Source of the DNA: Mixophyes australis
Lineage: Eukaryota > Chordata > Amphibia > Anura > Limnodynastidae
Length of the DNA stretch: 64,000 nucleotides
Reading direction: 5' to 3'
NCBI GenBank assembly: GCA_036250195.1
Contig: JAVHZZ010000009.1
Location: 41,941,824-42,005,823, forward strand
Shown: positions 21,785-31,149 of the stretch, in pieces
Position numbering within the stretch: position 1 is the stretch's first letter
How the letters are laid out: each line of letters opens with the position of its first letter
Program-made: the position numbers and the translations under genes
The notes under the pieces: model-generated
The model's input: only the letters and a program-made list of their open reading frames with translations
The model's database searches: none
What the model was told of the DNA's origin: nothing

Positions 21785-22225
21785 GTTACACAAAAAAATA
21801 GGGAATACATTAAAAAAGGATAACTGTTGGGTTTGTACCTAGCTCAAAGGTATTTCCGTGGATTGCAGTAACAATAACTTTAGATGATATCAAGGGAATG
21901 AATCACACACAATGGAAAAATGTTAGAACAATTTTTAAAGGTAAATCACATGTTGTATGCATTTCACAATTATATAGTACACCTGAGGTTTGTGTTGAAC
22001 CATTTAGGAGAAAAGGCTATACATATGTAGACCTTGAAACTAAAATTACCATAAATAGTACAGATATGTATTTGGGAAGATTATTATGCAGAAAAACAAA
22101 GGTTAATTATATCTTCACATATGACTATATGACCACCATAAAATCAAATAATTTGACTAATAGGATGTGTCAACAATTTTGGCCTAAGAGAGGAATAAAT
22201 GACACCTATTTATAAAATAATAAAG
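21785..22225 (+). pseudogene. env: Endogenous retrovirus env surface-unit (SU) remnant
   Basis: KKDNCWVCT (about 21815-21845) followed by SSKVFPWIAVTITLDDI in another frame resembles the conserved Cys-Trp-x-Cys-Thr and FPW-type blocks of gamma/epsilon-like env SU. An open frame of about 105 codons (21898-22215) follows, with several Cys and N-glycosylation-like NxS/T sites (NST, NDT). The frame is broken by a stop and at least one shift. Confidence 0.6.
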
Positions 22226-22735
22226 AAGTTAATCATACAACACAGAATGGTTCTAGATTACCTGACTGCACAATCAGGAGGATATTGTGTAACATTAAAT
22301 ACACAGTTTGGACTTCAATGCTGTACATACTTTACCAACAACACCATACTTGCCAACTCTCCCGGAATGTCCGGGAGACTCCCGAAATTCGGTTCAGTCT
22401 CCCGGGCTCCCGGGCTCGTTGGCATTTCTCCCGCATCCTGGATTTCACAGAGAATCGCGTCAAATGACGCGATTCTCTGTGATTGACGCCATTTTGGAGG
22501 GCGGGAGGGGGCGGGACGAGGCCAATCGCATCACTTTGGCCCCGCCCCCCGCAACATAAATTACGTTTTCACGGGGGGCGGGACCAAAATTACACGTTTG
22601 GCCTCGCCCCTCTCCCTCCCGCCCTCCAGTCACGCCCCCTCTCCCGGAAACTTGTTTCCGAGAGTTGGCAAGTATGACACTGATGACCCAGAGATGATCA
22701 TTGATGAACATCTCCAGGACATAATGTGTTTTAGT
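22226..22735 (+). pseudogene. env: Endogenous retrovirus env transmembrane-unit (TM) remnant
   Basis: The plus strand reads QHRMVLDYLTAQSGGYC, then a spacer and CCTYFTNNT. This is the heptad, immunosuppressive-like region and Cys-Cys motif of retroviral TM proteins, although the spacing between the first Cys and the CC pair is longer than the usual six. After the 332-bp insertion (22345-22676) it continues with DDPEMIIDEHLQDI. No membrane anchor is recognisable downstream. The gene is dead: broken by stops and by the insertion. Confidence 0.7.
22345..22676. mobile_element. GC-rich TIR element (CATACTTGCCAAC ends) in env
   Basis: Inverted ends CATACTTGCCAACTCTC and GAGAGTTGGCAAGTATG enclose 332 bp, with an internal palindrome around tgacgcgattctctgtg. 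The flanks are ACAC on both sides (22341-22344 and 22677-22680), a 4-bp duplication. Its GC content is much higher than its surroundings. Diverged relatives with cgggag and gagtagacaagt ends occur at 59495-59590 and 62246-62537. Confidence 0.85.
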
Positions 22736-22921
22736 TAAAGTAAAATCTTAAAATATGAATGTATCTGAATCAGTTATTTGGAATAGTCAGCTTCAGTATG
22801 GTTTACTGTCTTCTGCCAGTAGTGTGATATATGTGAAGGTGTGGCAGATGATTCACATATGTCAGAAGTACTGGCAGGATTCGTTTTTTTAGAGGTTGCA
22901 GATCTCAATATGGTGAATATA
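22736..22921. other. Retroviral/unknown flank
   Basis: Short AT-rich stretch between the env TM remnant and the Tc1 left end; nothing recognised. Confidence 0.4.
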
Positions 22922-23118
22922 CAGTAATGGCCAAAAGTTTTGAGAATTACACAAATATTATTTTTCACAAAGTCTACTGTCTCAGTTCTTCACGATGGCA
23001 CTTTGCACATATTCCAGAATGTCATGAAGAGTGATCAGATGAATTGCAATTTATTTCAAAGTCCGTCTTTGCCATGACAATTAGCTTTATCCCAAAAACA
23101 TTTCCACTGCATTTCAGC
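22922..23118 (+). mobile_element. Tc1/mariner left end, split from its body by hAT element 2
   Basis: It starts after TA with CAGTAATGGCCAAAAGTTTT, a known vertebrate Tc1-type terminal sequence. It runs to gcATTTCAGC, where hAT element 2 begins. The Tc1 sequence resumes at 34498 with ATTTCAGAcTTGCC, so the 8 bases are duplicated with one mismatch. The right terminal repeat of this Tc1 is missing. Confidence 0.92.
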
Positions 23119-23431
23119 TAGAGATATTCACTGACCCCTCGTGTTTTGGTTTTGGATCTGGATTAAGTTTGTGTTTTGGTTTTGGTTTTGGATCTGTATT
23201 TTTTATTAAAATAGCTAACATATGCTAAAATCACATAATTTTGCTCTTTGTTTGTTTCTACATCATTATTAACCTCAATAACACTAATTTCCAGTCATTT
23301 CCAGTCCAATTTGACCACCTCACAGGTCACAGTATTATTTTTATCCACTTTCGGACAAAGACTGCAGCGACCTGGCTGGATGCTAAGTGACAGAGCAATG
23401 ACACAAACACACACACCAACATTGCCACACA

Positions 23432-23660
23432 GCAGTGGCAGAAAAGAAAATTGGTGCAAGATGGAATTGTCCTTGGCCCCTCCCACCCACTCTTATGTAA
23501 GATATTGAAAAGGACATGTACATTGTAACAAAGCAAGCACTCCAGCGACAAGGAGTGCCACTTTTGTGGCTGAAGTGCTGGGCTTGGTAGGGCCCCCACA
23601 AACAAGCTACCAATAGCTTAGCTGTCTTAAGCCTAACAGTGCTGTCAAGTAACGCTACAT
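23432..23660. repeat. Repeat A1 (direct repeat flanking the NSMCE2 copy)
   Basis: Closely similar to 24794-25020 (A2). Shared phrases are gtgcaagatggaattgtcc, gacaaggagtgcca, gtggctgaagtgct and cctaacagtgctgt (A2: gctaacagtgctgt). In A2 the repeat is followed directly by the transposase C-terminal region, so it is the 3' untranslated part of the transposase. In A1 it runs to within about 10 bp of the NSMCE2 start codon. Confidence 0.85.
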
Positions 23661-23669
23661 TAGTAAACC

Positions 23670-24361
23670 ATGTTTGCTCGTGCTGCATCTTTAATCTCCT
23701 TCTCCTCTGTGGATACCTCCCTCTGATTCCTGAAGAACTGCCAAACCTATATAGACACAGGAATGGATATTACAACTGGAGTAGCATTAGATCTGATTCA
23801 GACAGACTGTGACACGGAACATGTGGGCAGCATGGAATGTGTCATGTTGGAATACGCTGGATTGAACAGAGATTTAAACCAATATTTAGATGTAGTTGAG
23901 GAGACCGTACTTAAATTAAAACATAACCCACCGGATGAGATCCCAGATTTAAGAGAGCTTGTACACGAGAGATACACTGCGCTTCAGAAGAATAATACAG
24001 AGGAGGCCTTGAGGCAGGATGATAAATATATCCAATATATCCAGTATAAAGAACAGCTAAGAGATCTGAGAAAACAAATGGGTGTATCACCGGCCCCTGC
24101 AGACTAAGCTTTGGAAGATGTACATGAGGAGATCGATGTCACCCAGATCACTCCTTTAACACAGCCGGAGATGGTGAACCCAGTGAAAAGCAAAGTATGT
24201 GGTCACATGTACGAGAGAGAAGCAAACTTCGAAAGGGTACATACGCCAGGTGTCCAAAAATTGGCTGTGATCACTCTGACATGAGTATATCTGATCTTGT
24301 TCCAGACAATGCACTAAAAAGAGCCACTGAAATTAACAGCAAAAAGCAAGGTCATCACTGA
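23670..24361 (+). pseudogene. NSMCE2: NSMCE2 processed (intronless) retrocopy carried in hAT element 2
   Basis: NSMCE2/MMS21 is the SUMO E3 ligase of the SMC5/6 complex. Its multi-exon structure makes this continuous copy a cDNA derivative. From ATG at 23670 the frame reads ISFSSVDTSL, a stop (23724-23726), then LKNCQTYIDTGMD, GVALDL, IPDLRELVHERYTALQ and EQLRDLRKQMG. All of these align to vertebrate NSMCE2 in order. A second stop follows at about 24106. The SP-RING part survives as [13 protein letters not shown] and, after a small deletion and frameshift, [10 protein letters not shown] with the zinc ligands. It ends VPDNALKRATEINSKK and TGA (24359-24361). It is not translatable as a whole, though 23763-24105 is open. 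Confidence 0.93.
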
Positions 24362-24590
24362 GCTTCGAATCTGCCCCAATTCCTCAAAAAAATAAAATAT
24401 AGCTAGGTACCTTTGATTTAAAGTGTAGACTACAAACACTTTGTGCAATACTAATGAAACAGCAGCAAAGTGGAGGGTTTGAGCAATACATTTACACGTC
24501 TATTTAGACATCCATGCTTACATTACTTCTGAAAGCAACGTTGTTTTTTGTTAATAAAACTGTTGTCTTTATACCGTTCATATCAAATAA
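24362..24590 (+). other. NSMCE2 retrocopy 3' UTR with AATAAA
   Basis: A non-coding tail after the NSMCE2 stop holds a poly(A) signal, gttAATAAAactg (about 24549-24560). Then at about 24600 the sequence switches to transposase C-terminal sequence (tttggatgttgata). No poly(A) tract is visible. This supports an mRNA origin of the captured segment. Confidence 0.65.
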
Positions 24591-24599
24591 TAATAATTC

Positions 24600-24793
24600 T
24601 CCACCCTTCTTTGGATGTTGATAGTTGACAGTAGGAATTACAACAGAGGTGTCACTAATTTTGGTCAATTCTTTTACAGTATACCAGACCAGATGTCAAA
24701 ATGTTGTGCTGAGTCATCTGCATCATTAATGGGTGTCTGAGTTTTGCAAAGCACACAACAGTATTTACCACATGTAGATAACAATGGCACATA
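24600..24793 (-). pseudogene. Partial duplicate of hAT transposase sequence before the C-terminal domain
   Basis: Matches 25425-25760: tttggatgttgata, aggtgtcac, ttggtcaattcttt and gaccagatgtcaaaatgttg. It lacks the 188-bp MITE present in the other copy, and so shows the empty site (accagatgtc). Together with A1/A2 it indicates a tandem duplication of the element's 3' part, with NSMCE2 in between. Confidence 0.8.
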
Positions 24794-25020
24794 GCGGCAG
24801 CTGAAAGGAAAAGTGGTGCAAGATGGAATTGTCCTTGTGCCCTCCCACCCACCCTTATGTTGGATCTTAAAAAGGACATGCACACTTCAACAAACCAAGC
24901 ACTTCAGCGACAAGGAGTGCCAGCTTTGTGGCTGAAGTGCTTGGTTTGTTTGGGCCCTCACAAAACAAGCTAACAATGGCCTTAAGGCACCTAAGCTAAC
25001 AGTGCTGTTAATGAACTCTA
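24794..25020. repeat. Repeat A2
   Basis: Second copy of A1 (23432-23660), adjoining the end of the complete transposase C-terminal region. Confidence 0.85.
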
Positions 25021-25779
25021 CAGTGCAAGATCTTGCTGTCATCATCCTCAGCCTCATCCTCACCCTCATCAGTGTGTACATCATCCTCACACATTATTAA
25101 TTCATCCCCGCTGGAATCCACCATTACAGAAATCTCTGTACTTTGATGTAATTGGCAGAAAAGGCCTTCCTCGTGGAAATGGTAGTTCATTTTGATGAAC
25201 ATCATCTTTTCCACATTTTGAGGAAGTAGCCTCCTACGAAGATCGCTGACAAGATTCCCAGCTGTGCTGAAAACTCTTTCCGAAAATATACTGGTGAGTG
25301 GGCAGCTTAGGTAGTGCAAAGTGAGTTGGTACATGGTTCTCCAAATTTCCCTTTTTTCCTCTCAGTATGTAAAAGGACTGTGTGATGTGTTTATTTCTAT
25401 GCTGTTGTTAAAATAATCCTCCACTATCCTTTGGATGTTGATAATAGGATCAGGTGGAGTTAAGGCAGAGGTGTCACGTTTTTTGGTCAATTCTTTTAGA
25501 CAAGACCAGGGGGTAAATGTATGAATGTCCGGATTCTTCAACTCTGGCGTGTTCAGCGTCTTCGGCGATTAAATTTAAAGCGGCGCTGCATTGTAAAGGG
25601 AAACTGTCCTTTACAATGCAGCGCCGCTTTAAATTTAATCGCCGAAGACGCTGAACGCGCCGGAGTTGAGGAATCCGGACATTAATACATTTACCCCCAG
25701 ATGTCAAAATGTTGTGCTGAGTCATCTGCATCAACCCTCCTTCTCTTGGGAAAGCTGAATTTTCTCCGAGCAGCAGTTA
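25008..25779 (-). pseudogene. hAT transposase C-terminal domain, element 2
   Basis: The minus strand reads KRRRVDADDSAQHFDIWS (around the MITE), then YWEEKREIWRTMYQLTLHY, LSCPLTSIFSERVFSTAGNL and SDLRRRLLPQNVEKMMFIKM, ending in an acidic tail. This is the hATC dimerisation domain with ERVFSTAG intact. An uninterrupted frame covers 25008-25334. The 188-bp MITE interrupts it at 25510. The coding sequence continues across LINE-a into 29340-30330. Confidence 0.92.
25510..25697. mobile_element. 188-bp palindromic MITE (GGGGTAAATG ends), copy B
   Basis: The arms begin GGGGTAAATGTATGAATGTC and close GGACATTAATACATTTACCCC in near-perfect inversion. The interior is a long hairpin centred on ccctttacaatgcagcgcc-like arms. 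CAG flanks both sides (25507-25509, 25698-25700). The duplicate at 24600-24740 lacks it and shows the uninterrupted accagatgtcaaaatgttg, so insertion point and 3-bp duplication are both confirmed. Confidence 0.95.
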
Positions 25780-26137
25780 TTATTATTATTATTAATATTA
25801 ATTTTTATTTATAGGGCGCCACTAGGTGTCCGCGGCGCCGTACAGGGACAGACAAGATTACAATACGAGGTGAGACAGCACAGAACAGTAAACAATAATC
25901 ACAGTAACTCAGTGAGCTCAAGGCACAACTAGAGGGGAGGGGAGAGGGGAAGGTCAGCCAGCAACGGCACCTAGGAGGGAAGGCACAGATGAGAGGGAGA
26001 CTCCCAGGGGGGAGAGAAGGGAGTGAGAGGGGATGCGGGAAGAGGGCCCTCGAGGAGGAAGGCAGGGTAGCTAGCGAGCAGAGTTAAAAGTGGTGAAGAC
26101 AGGAGGAGAGAAAGCCCTGCTCAAAGGAGCGTACAAT

Positions 26138-27640
26138 CTAAGGGGAGGGGTGGACTGACAGAGAACACAGGGGAGAGAGGGAGAGACAGAGGAAAGGAGG
26201 ATAGGGATAGGGGAAGGGGAATGGAGGGGAAGAGTCAGAAGAAAAGGTAGGAAGTAAAGTGGGGGACTGGAAGGCTTCAAGAAAAAGGTGGGTTTTTAAA
26301 CACCGTTTGAAACTGGACAGATTGGGGGAAGTTCTGATGGAAGGAGAGAGTTTGTTCCAGTGGAGGGGGTCAGCGCGGGCGAAGTCTTGGATACACGCGT
26401 GGGAGGAGGTGATCAGGGGGGAAGAGATGCGACGGTCATTGGCCGATCGGAGAGGGCGGGATGGAGCATGAATAGAGAGGAGGGAGGAGATGTAGGGTGC
26501 AGTGGAGTTGGCAAGGGCCTTGTATGTGAGAGTGAGGAGCTTGAACAGGATTCTGTAGGGTAGGGGGAGCCAGTGAAGGGATTGGTAGAGGGGGGAGACA
26601 GAAGAGGAGCGGCGAGAGAGGAAGATAAGCCTAGCGGCAGCGTTAAGTACAGATTGAAGGGGAGCGAGGTGAGAGTGGGGGAGACCAGTAAGGAGGAGAT
26701 TGCAGTAGTCCAAGTGGGAGATTATCAGAGAGTGAATAAGACATTTAGTGGCATCTTGGGAGAGGAAGGGCCGGATGCGTGCGATGTTACGCAGCTGGAA
26801 GAGGCAGGATTTAGCAAGAGAGAGAATGTGGGGGCCAAAGGAGAGAGAGGAGTCGAGGATGACCCCGAGGCAGCGAAGTTGGGGGACAGGGGAGATAGAG
26901 GTGTTGTCGACAGTGATGGAGGGGTCAGAAGGGGGTGAGGTGCGAGGGGGAGGGAAGACTATGAGTTCAGTTTTGGCGAGGTTAAGCTTAAGGAATCGAG
27001 AGGACATCCAGAAGGAGATGGCAGAGAGGCAGGCGGACACCCTAGAGAGGAGGGAGGGAGAGAGATCAGGAGAGGAGAGGTAAAGTTGGGTGTCGTCAGC
27101 GTAGAGATGATAGTTGAGGCCGTAGGAGCTGATGAGTTCACTTAGGGAAGAGGTGTATAGAGAGAAGAGTAAGGGTCCCAAAACAGAGCCCCGAGGGACC
27201 CCAACTGGAAGGGTGGACGGGGGGGAGAGAGACCCAGAGGTGGTGACGGAGAAGGAACGGTCAGCAAGGTAAGAGGTGAACCAGGACAGGACTGGGCCGG
27301 AGAGGCCAAAGGACTGGAGGGTGTGGAGAAGGAGGGGGTGGCTGCAGAGAGATCAAGGAGGATGAGAAGGGAGAAGTGGCCCCTGGCTTTAGCCGAGAGC
27401 AGATCATTGGTGACTTTAGCCAGGGCAGTTTCAGTGGAGTGAAGGGGGCGGAAACCAGACTGGAGAGGATCAAGAAGGGAGTGATCAGAAAGGTAAGAGG
27501 AGAGACGGCTACAGACGAGCCTCTCGAGAATTTTGGAGGCAAAGGGGAGAAGAGATAGGGGCCAATAGTTAGAGGGAGAAGTGGGGTCAAGATTAGGTTT
27601 TTTAAGGATGGGGGAAACGAGAGCATGTTTGAAGGAGGAG
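26138..27640 (-). pseudogene. LINE-a reverse transcriptase
   Basis: The first half of RT is visible by comparison with LINE-b. A 16-bp deletion at 27340/27341 removes the FDTVD part of motif A and shifts the frame. From 27181 the frame is open for 347 codons with [13 protein letters not shown] (motif C, about 27085-27110), [23 protein letters not shown] and the C-terminal ISHLDYCN and [10 protein letters not shown] blocks typical of L2-like elements. The deletion makes the enzyme dead. Confidence 0.92.
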
Positions 27641-28238
27641 GGGAAGATGCCGGAGGAGAGGGAGAGATTAAAGAGGTGAGCGAGGTGGGAGCAGGTAGTG
27701 GGGGAAAGTGAGCGAAGAAGGTGGGAGGGGATGGGATCCAGGGGACAGGTAGAGGGGGGTAGGATGAAATGAGAGATTGGACTTCCTCAGCCGTGGTAGG
27801 GCGGAAGAAGTGGAGGGGAGGGTGGCTAGGGAGGGAGGACAGAAGAGTGGGGGGGTGGACGAGGGAGTGGAGGAAATTTTAAGTCGGATGGCCTCAATTT
27901 TAGTGGAGAAAAAGGAGGCGAAGTCGGAGGCAGTCAGGGAGGAGGGGGTGGGAGGAGGGGGCGGGGCCAGGAGAGTGCTGAATGTAGCGAAATCAGCCAG
28001 GGAGCGGGATTTTCTCCAGTGGCGTTCAGCGGTACGGGAGCATTTTTGGAGGAGGCAGGTAAGTTTGGAGTGCCAGGGTTGGGGTTTAGAGCAGCGAGGG
28101 TGGACGGAGTGGGCAGGGGCGACCGCATCCAGAGCAGAGGTGAGGGTGAGGTTGTAGAGGGAGACCGCCTGGTTGGGGCAGGACAGGGAGGAAAGGGGAG
28201 AAAGGAGAGTATCAAGAGAGGAGGACAGAGTGGCCGGG

Positions 28239-29337
28239 TCAAGGGCATCGATGTTGCGAATGGATAGAGTAGGTTTGGGCAGGAGAAGAGGAGAGAGAGA
28301 AGGAGAGGAGATGGTGATCGGATAGAGGAAAGGGAGAGATGGAGAAGCCAGAGATATTACATAGGTTGGAGAAGACAAGATCAAGGGAGTGGCCAAAGCA
28401 GTGAGTAGAGGAGGAGGTCCATTGGGTAAAGCCAAGGGAGGAGGAAAGGGTGAGCAGTTTGCAGGAAGCAGGGTCAGAGGGATTGTCCATGGGGAAGTTA
28501 AAGTCCCCGAGGATGATGGAGGGGAGGTCGGAGGAGAGGTGGTGAGGAAGCCAGGCAGCGAAGTTATCGAGGAAGAGGGAGGTGGGGCCAGGGGGGCGGT
28601 AGACGACTGTGACGCGGAGATCGATAGGGAAGAAGAGGCGGATGGAGTGGGCTTCAAAGGAGGAGATGGAGAGGGAGGGTTCAGGGGGAATGATACGAAA
28701 AGTACAGGAGGAGGGCACCAGGTCTGGCGGAGTGGGTGAAGGTGAGGCCACCATAGGAGAGGGCAGCGGGGGAGGCGGAGTCAGAGTCGGAGAGCCAGGT
28801 TTCAGTAAGGGCGAGAAGGTTAAGGGAGGTGGATAAAAAGAGGTCGTGGATAGCAGTCAGCTTGTTGCGAACTGATCTAGCGTTCCAGAGGGCACAAGAG
28901 AAAGGGGGAGAGGAGAGGGGGGAGATGGGAATGAGGTTAGCAAGATGGGCAGAGCGCGGGGGAGGGCGGGGAGGGGCAGGAGAGGTATGGCGGGGGGAGA
29001 GTATGGGTATGGAGCGAAAGTGGGGAGGCATAGTAGGGAGAGAGAGGGGTGGTGACGGAAAGGAGGAGGGCAGAAAAGAGGGTGGAAGAAGGAGGAAGGG
29101 ATGAGGTCGGTAAGAGAGGCCTAGAATGATGGAACTAAAGATAAGGCAAGGAGGGCTAGGAAGACAAACAGAAAATAGGGCAGGGAAGGCAAGGAGTACC
29201 AGAACAGTGAGATAAAGAAGATAGAGAATAACAGGTAAGAATAAAGCCAGGGAGACAATAGCGATAAGGAAGACAATGGCAAAATGGAAGACAAGCAGTT
29301 GACTGAGAAACTGAAGGAGGAGACACCATTCTGTCAT
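28239..29337 (-). pseudogene. LINE-a endonuclease region
   Basis: NARSVRNK, LLALTETWL (about 28790-28890), then VVYRPPG, IILGDFNFP and LDLVFSN with SDHHLLSF at the end. These are the successive apurinic-like endonuclease motifs of L2/CR1-group LINEs, including the catalytic Asp of GDFN and the SDH motif. A frameshift lies near 28690-28750. The N-terminal 120 residues are hydrophobic and proline-rich, and I cannot assign them. Confidence 0.85.
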
Positions 29338-29339
29338 GT

Positions 29340-30340
29340 AACACTTGAGCTGTCATTTTGCTCACCAGGAGCTCCTTGCAGCTCTTGAGATCTGGGTTAG
29401 TAGTAAGCAAAGAGAAGACATAGCTCTTGAACCGAGGATCAAGCACAGTCAGAAAATGTAGTGATCCGATTTCAAGGTTTTGATAAATTCTTGGATCCTG
29501 ATGAAGTGAATAAAGTACTTGATCTACAAGTCTGACATACTTAGCGTAATTGCTATGTTTCATCTCCTTCTTCAGTTTCCCAAGCTGCTTTTCCAAAAGT
29601 CTAATTAAGGGAATCACTTGGCTCTAGCTATCAGTGTCTGAACTCACTTCACAGGTGACTACTTCAAATGGTTTAAGTACCTTGAACAACACGGAAAGTG
29701 TTCTCCACTGTGCTTAAGTAAAATACATCCCCCCTAATTCCCAATGTTATGACTTGTGGAGTAAGCGTGGATGGCTTTTTGCTTTCCTCCATCCTCAGAA
29801 GCATATACAGGATGGAATTCCACCCTGTTGCCACCTCTTGATTCAGTAGGTGGTAGGGAAAATTAAATTGCTCTTGTAGCTGCTGCAATCTCCTACACGC
29901 TGTTGCCGAATGTTGGAAATGTCCAGATATTTTACGGGCCACAGACAGCATCTCCTGCATGTCCTCCTGTCATTTTTCTAAAAGCTCTGCACCACCAAGT
30001 TTATTGTATGAGCAAAACAGGGAATGTGGTGGAATTCACCCAGCTGTAATGCTATCACAATATTGGTGGTGTTATCAGAAATGACATAGCCTGAGAAGAG
30101 TACAAGCTGGATAAGCCATGTTGCAATGACATCCCTTAGTTTTTGCAACCGATTGTCAGCTGTATGCCTCTTGGTGAAGCCAGTGATACACAGAATAGCC
30201 TGCCTCTGAAAAATGTAACGTACTTGGGAACATGCTGCTGCTGTTCCTGCTGGTGAAGGTGGATCACAAACCCAGTGGGCTGTCACAGTCATATAATCTT
30301 TAGTTTGCCCAGTTCTGCTTGTCCACATATCTGTGTTTAA
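29340..30340 (-). pseudogene. hAT transposase catalytic middle, element 2
   Basis: In minus-strand order: SGTGQT-like TSRTGQTKDYMTVTAHWVC (30250-30330), FTKRHTADNRLQKLRDVI, GYVISDNTTNI, HHIPCFAHTINLVVQSF (about 29985-30030), LQEQFNFPYHLLNQEVATGWN (about 29820-29890, the hAT RW-like block) and LDPRFKSYVFSL (about 29390-29430). These are the conserved blocks of the RNase H-like domain of hAT transposases (ISDNA-like, CxxH and LDPRFK). Frames are broken in at least two places. Confidence 0.9.
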
Positions 30341-30879
30341 GTGTGCATGGGTAGAATGGCATTTTGTAGCCCAATAATTACATTATTATAAACCTTCTGA
30401 TAGAGGTGAGGAATAGCTTTTCTAGTAAAATGGTGTTGTGATAGAATTTAGTAACAGGGACACAAGACCTCAATTAACTGTCTAATACCAGCTGCATTAA
30501 TAGTGGATATTGGACGTAGATGTAACACTAGCATAGTCGCCATGCCGTCTGTGATCTGCTTTGCGACTGGGTGACAGCTTTCATATGCTTCCACTTGCAA
30601 AGGATTGTTTAACAGTCAACTGTTTATAAACTACAAGAAATCTTCTTCTTGGTCTGCTTCTGGGATTAAGATCCACCCTCAGCAGCAGCAGTGGGACTAA
30701 CGCTCAAGAATTCTTCTGAGGAATACTGAATAGTGGAGGAGTCATTTAGCCTTAGCAACTTGGATGCAGGACTAACTCCAATCTCTACTGTGGATATTGA
30801 TGAGGAATTTGTTGTGGGTGTAGATTGCAGGTGCAGGGATCTAGCTGAGAGAAGGGACCTAGCTGATGCTGGACTGGTT

Positions 30880-31085
30880 GTTATTTTTTAGTATAAGTTT
30901 AAGATTTTCCCAACAGCTTGCCATGAACTCGCTTGAAATGGCATAACATGGATGAGTTTCCAAGGCGGTTAAGGTCCCTACCTTTACTGACTGTGGCTTT
31001 ACAAACGCTACAAATGGCTAGACAACTGTTGTCAGGATTTTGGTAAAAATATTTCCACACATAAGAGGTGGACTTTTTGGTCTTA
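30880..31085 (-). pseudogene. hAT transposase BED zinc finger, element 2
   Basis: The minus strand encodes STSYVWKYFYQNPDNSCLAI, then CSVCKATVSKGRDLNRLGNS and MLCHFKRVHGKLLGKS. The Cys-x2-Cys pair and His-x4-His pair make a BED-type finger, the DNA-binding domain of ZBED-like hAT transposases. The corresponding segment is absent in element 1 and inverted in element 3. Confidence 0.85.
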
Positions 31086-31149
31086 TGTCAAGGCATGACA
31101 ATGGCCTTCTTCTTATCACTTGCGAGAACTGCTTCCACTGGTGTAGGAC

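Larger units (their letters stand above)
25780..29338 (-). mobile_element. L2-like LINE-a, nearly full length, inside hAT element 2
   Basis: Read on the minus strand from 29338 to an (ATT)n-type tail at 25780. The 3' UTR has the ggcgccactaggtgtccgc phrase just before the tail, as in LINE-b. The open frames cover an endonuclease, an RT and a C-terminal region, but with several frameshifts. It lies between transposase codons (the frame resumes at 29340), so it inserted into the hAT. The purine-rich plus strand over this element gives many long but meaningless open frames. Confidence 0.92.

Noticed and set aside
23763..24105. A functional small gene from the NSMCE2 copy
   Set aside because: It lacks the SP-RING in frame, and upstream and downstream stops show decay. 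No promoter evidence. Kept as pseudogene, with a test proposed.
27668..28657. A 329-codon minus-strand frame, Ser/Pro-rich
   Set aside because: It is a mixed frame over LINE-a. It partly overlaps the endonuclease read in another frame and contains no intact domain by itself; treated as part of the decayed LINE.
26259..29104. Many long plus-strand open frames rich in Glu, Gly and Arg
   Set aside because: They are complements of the L2-like LINE, whose coding strand is minus. The purine-rich plus strand has few stops by composition.
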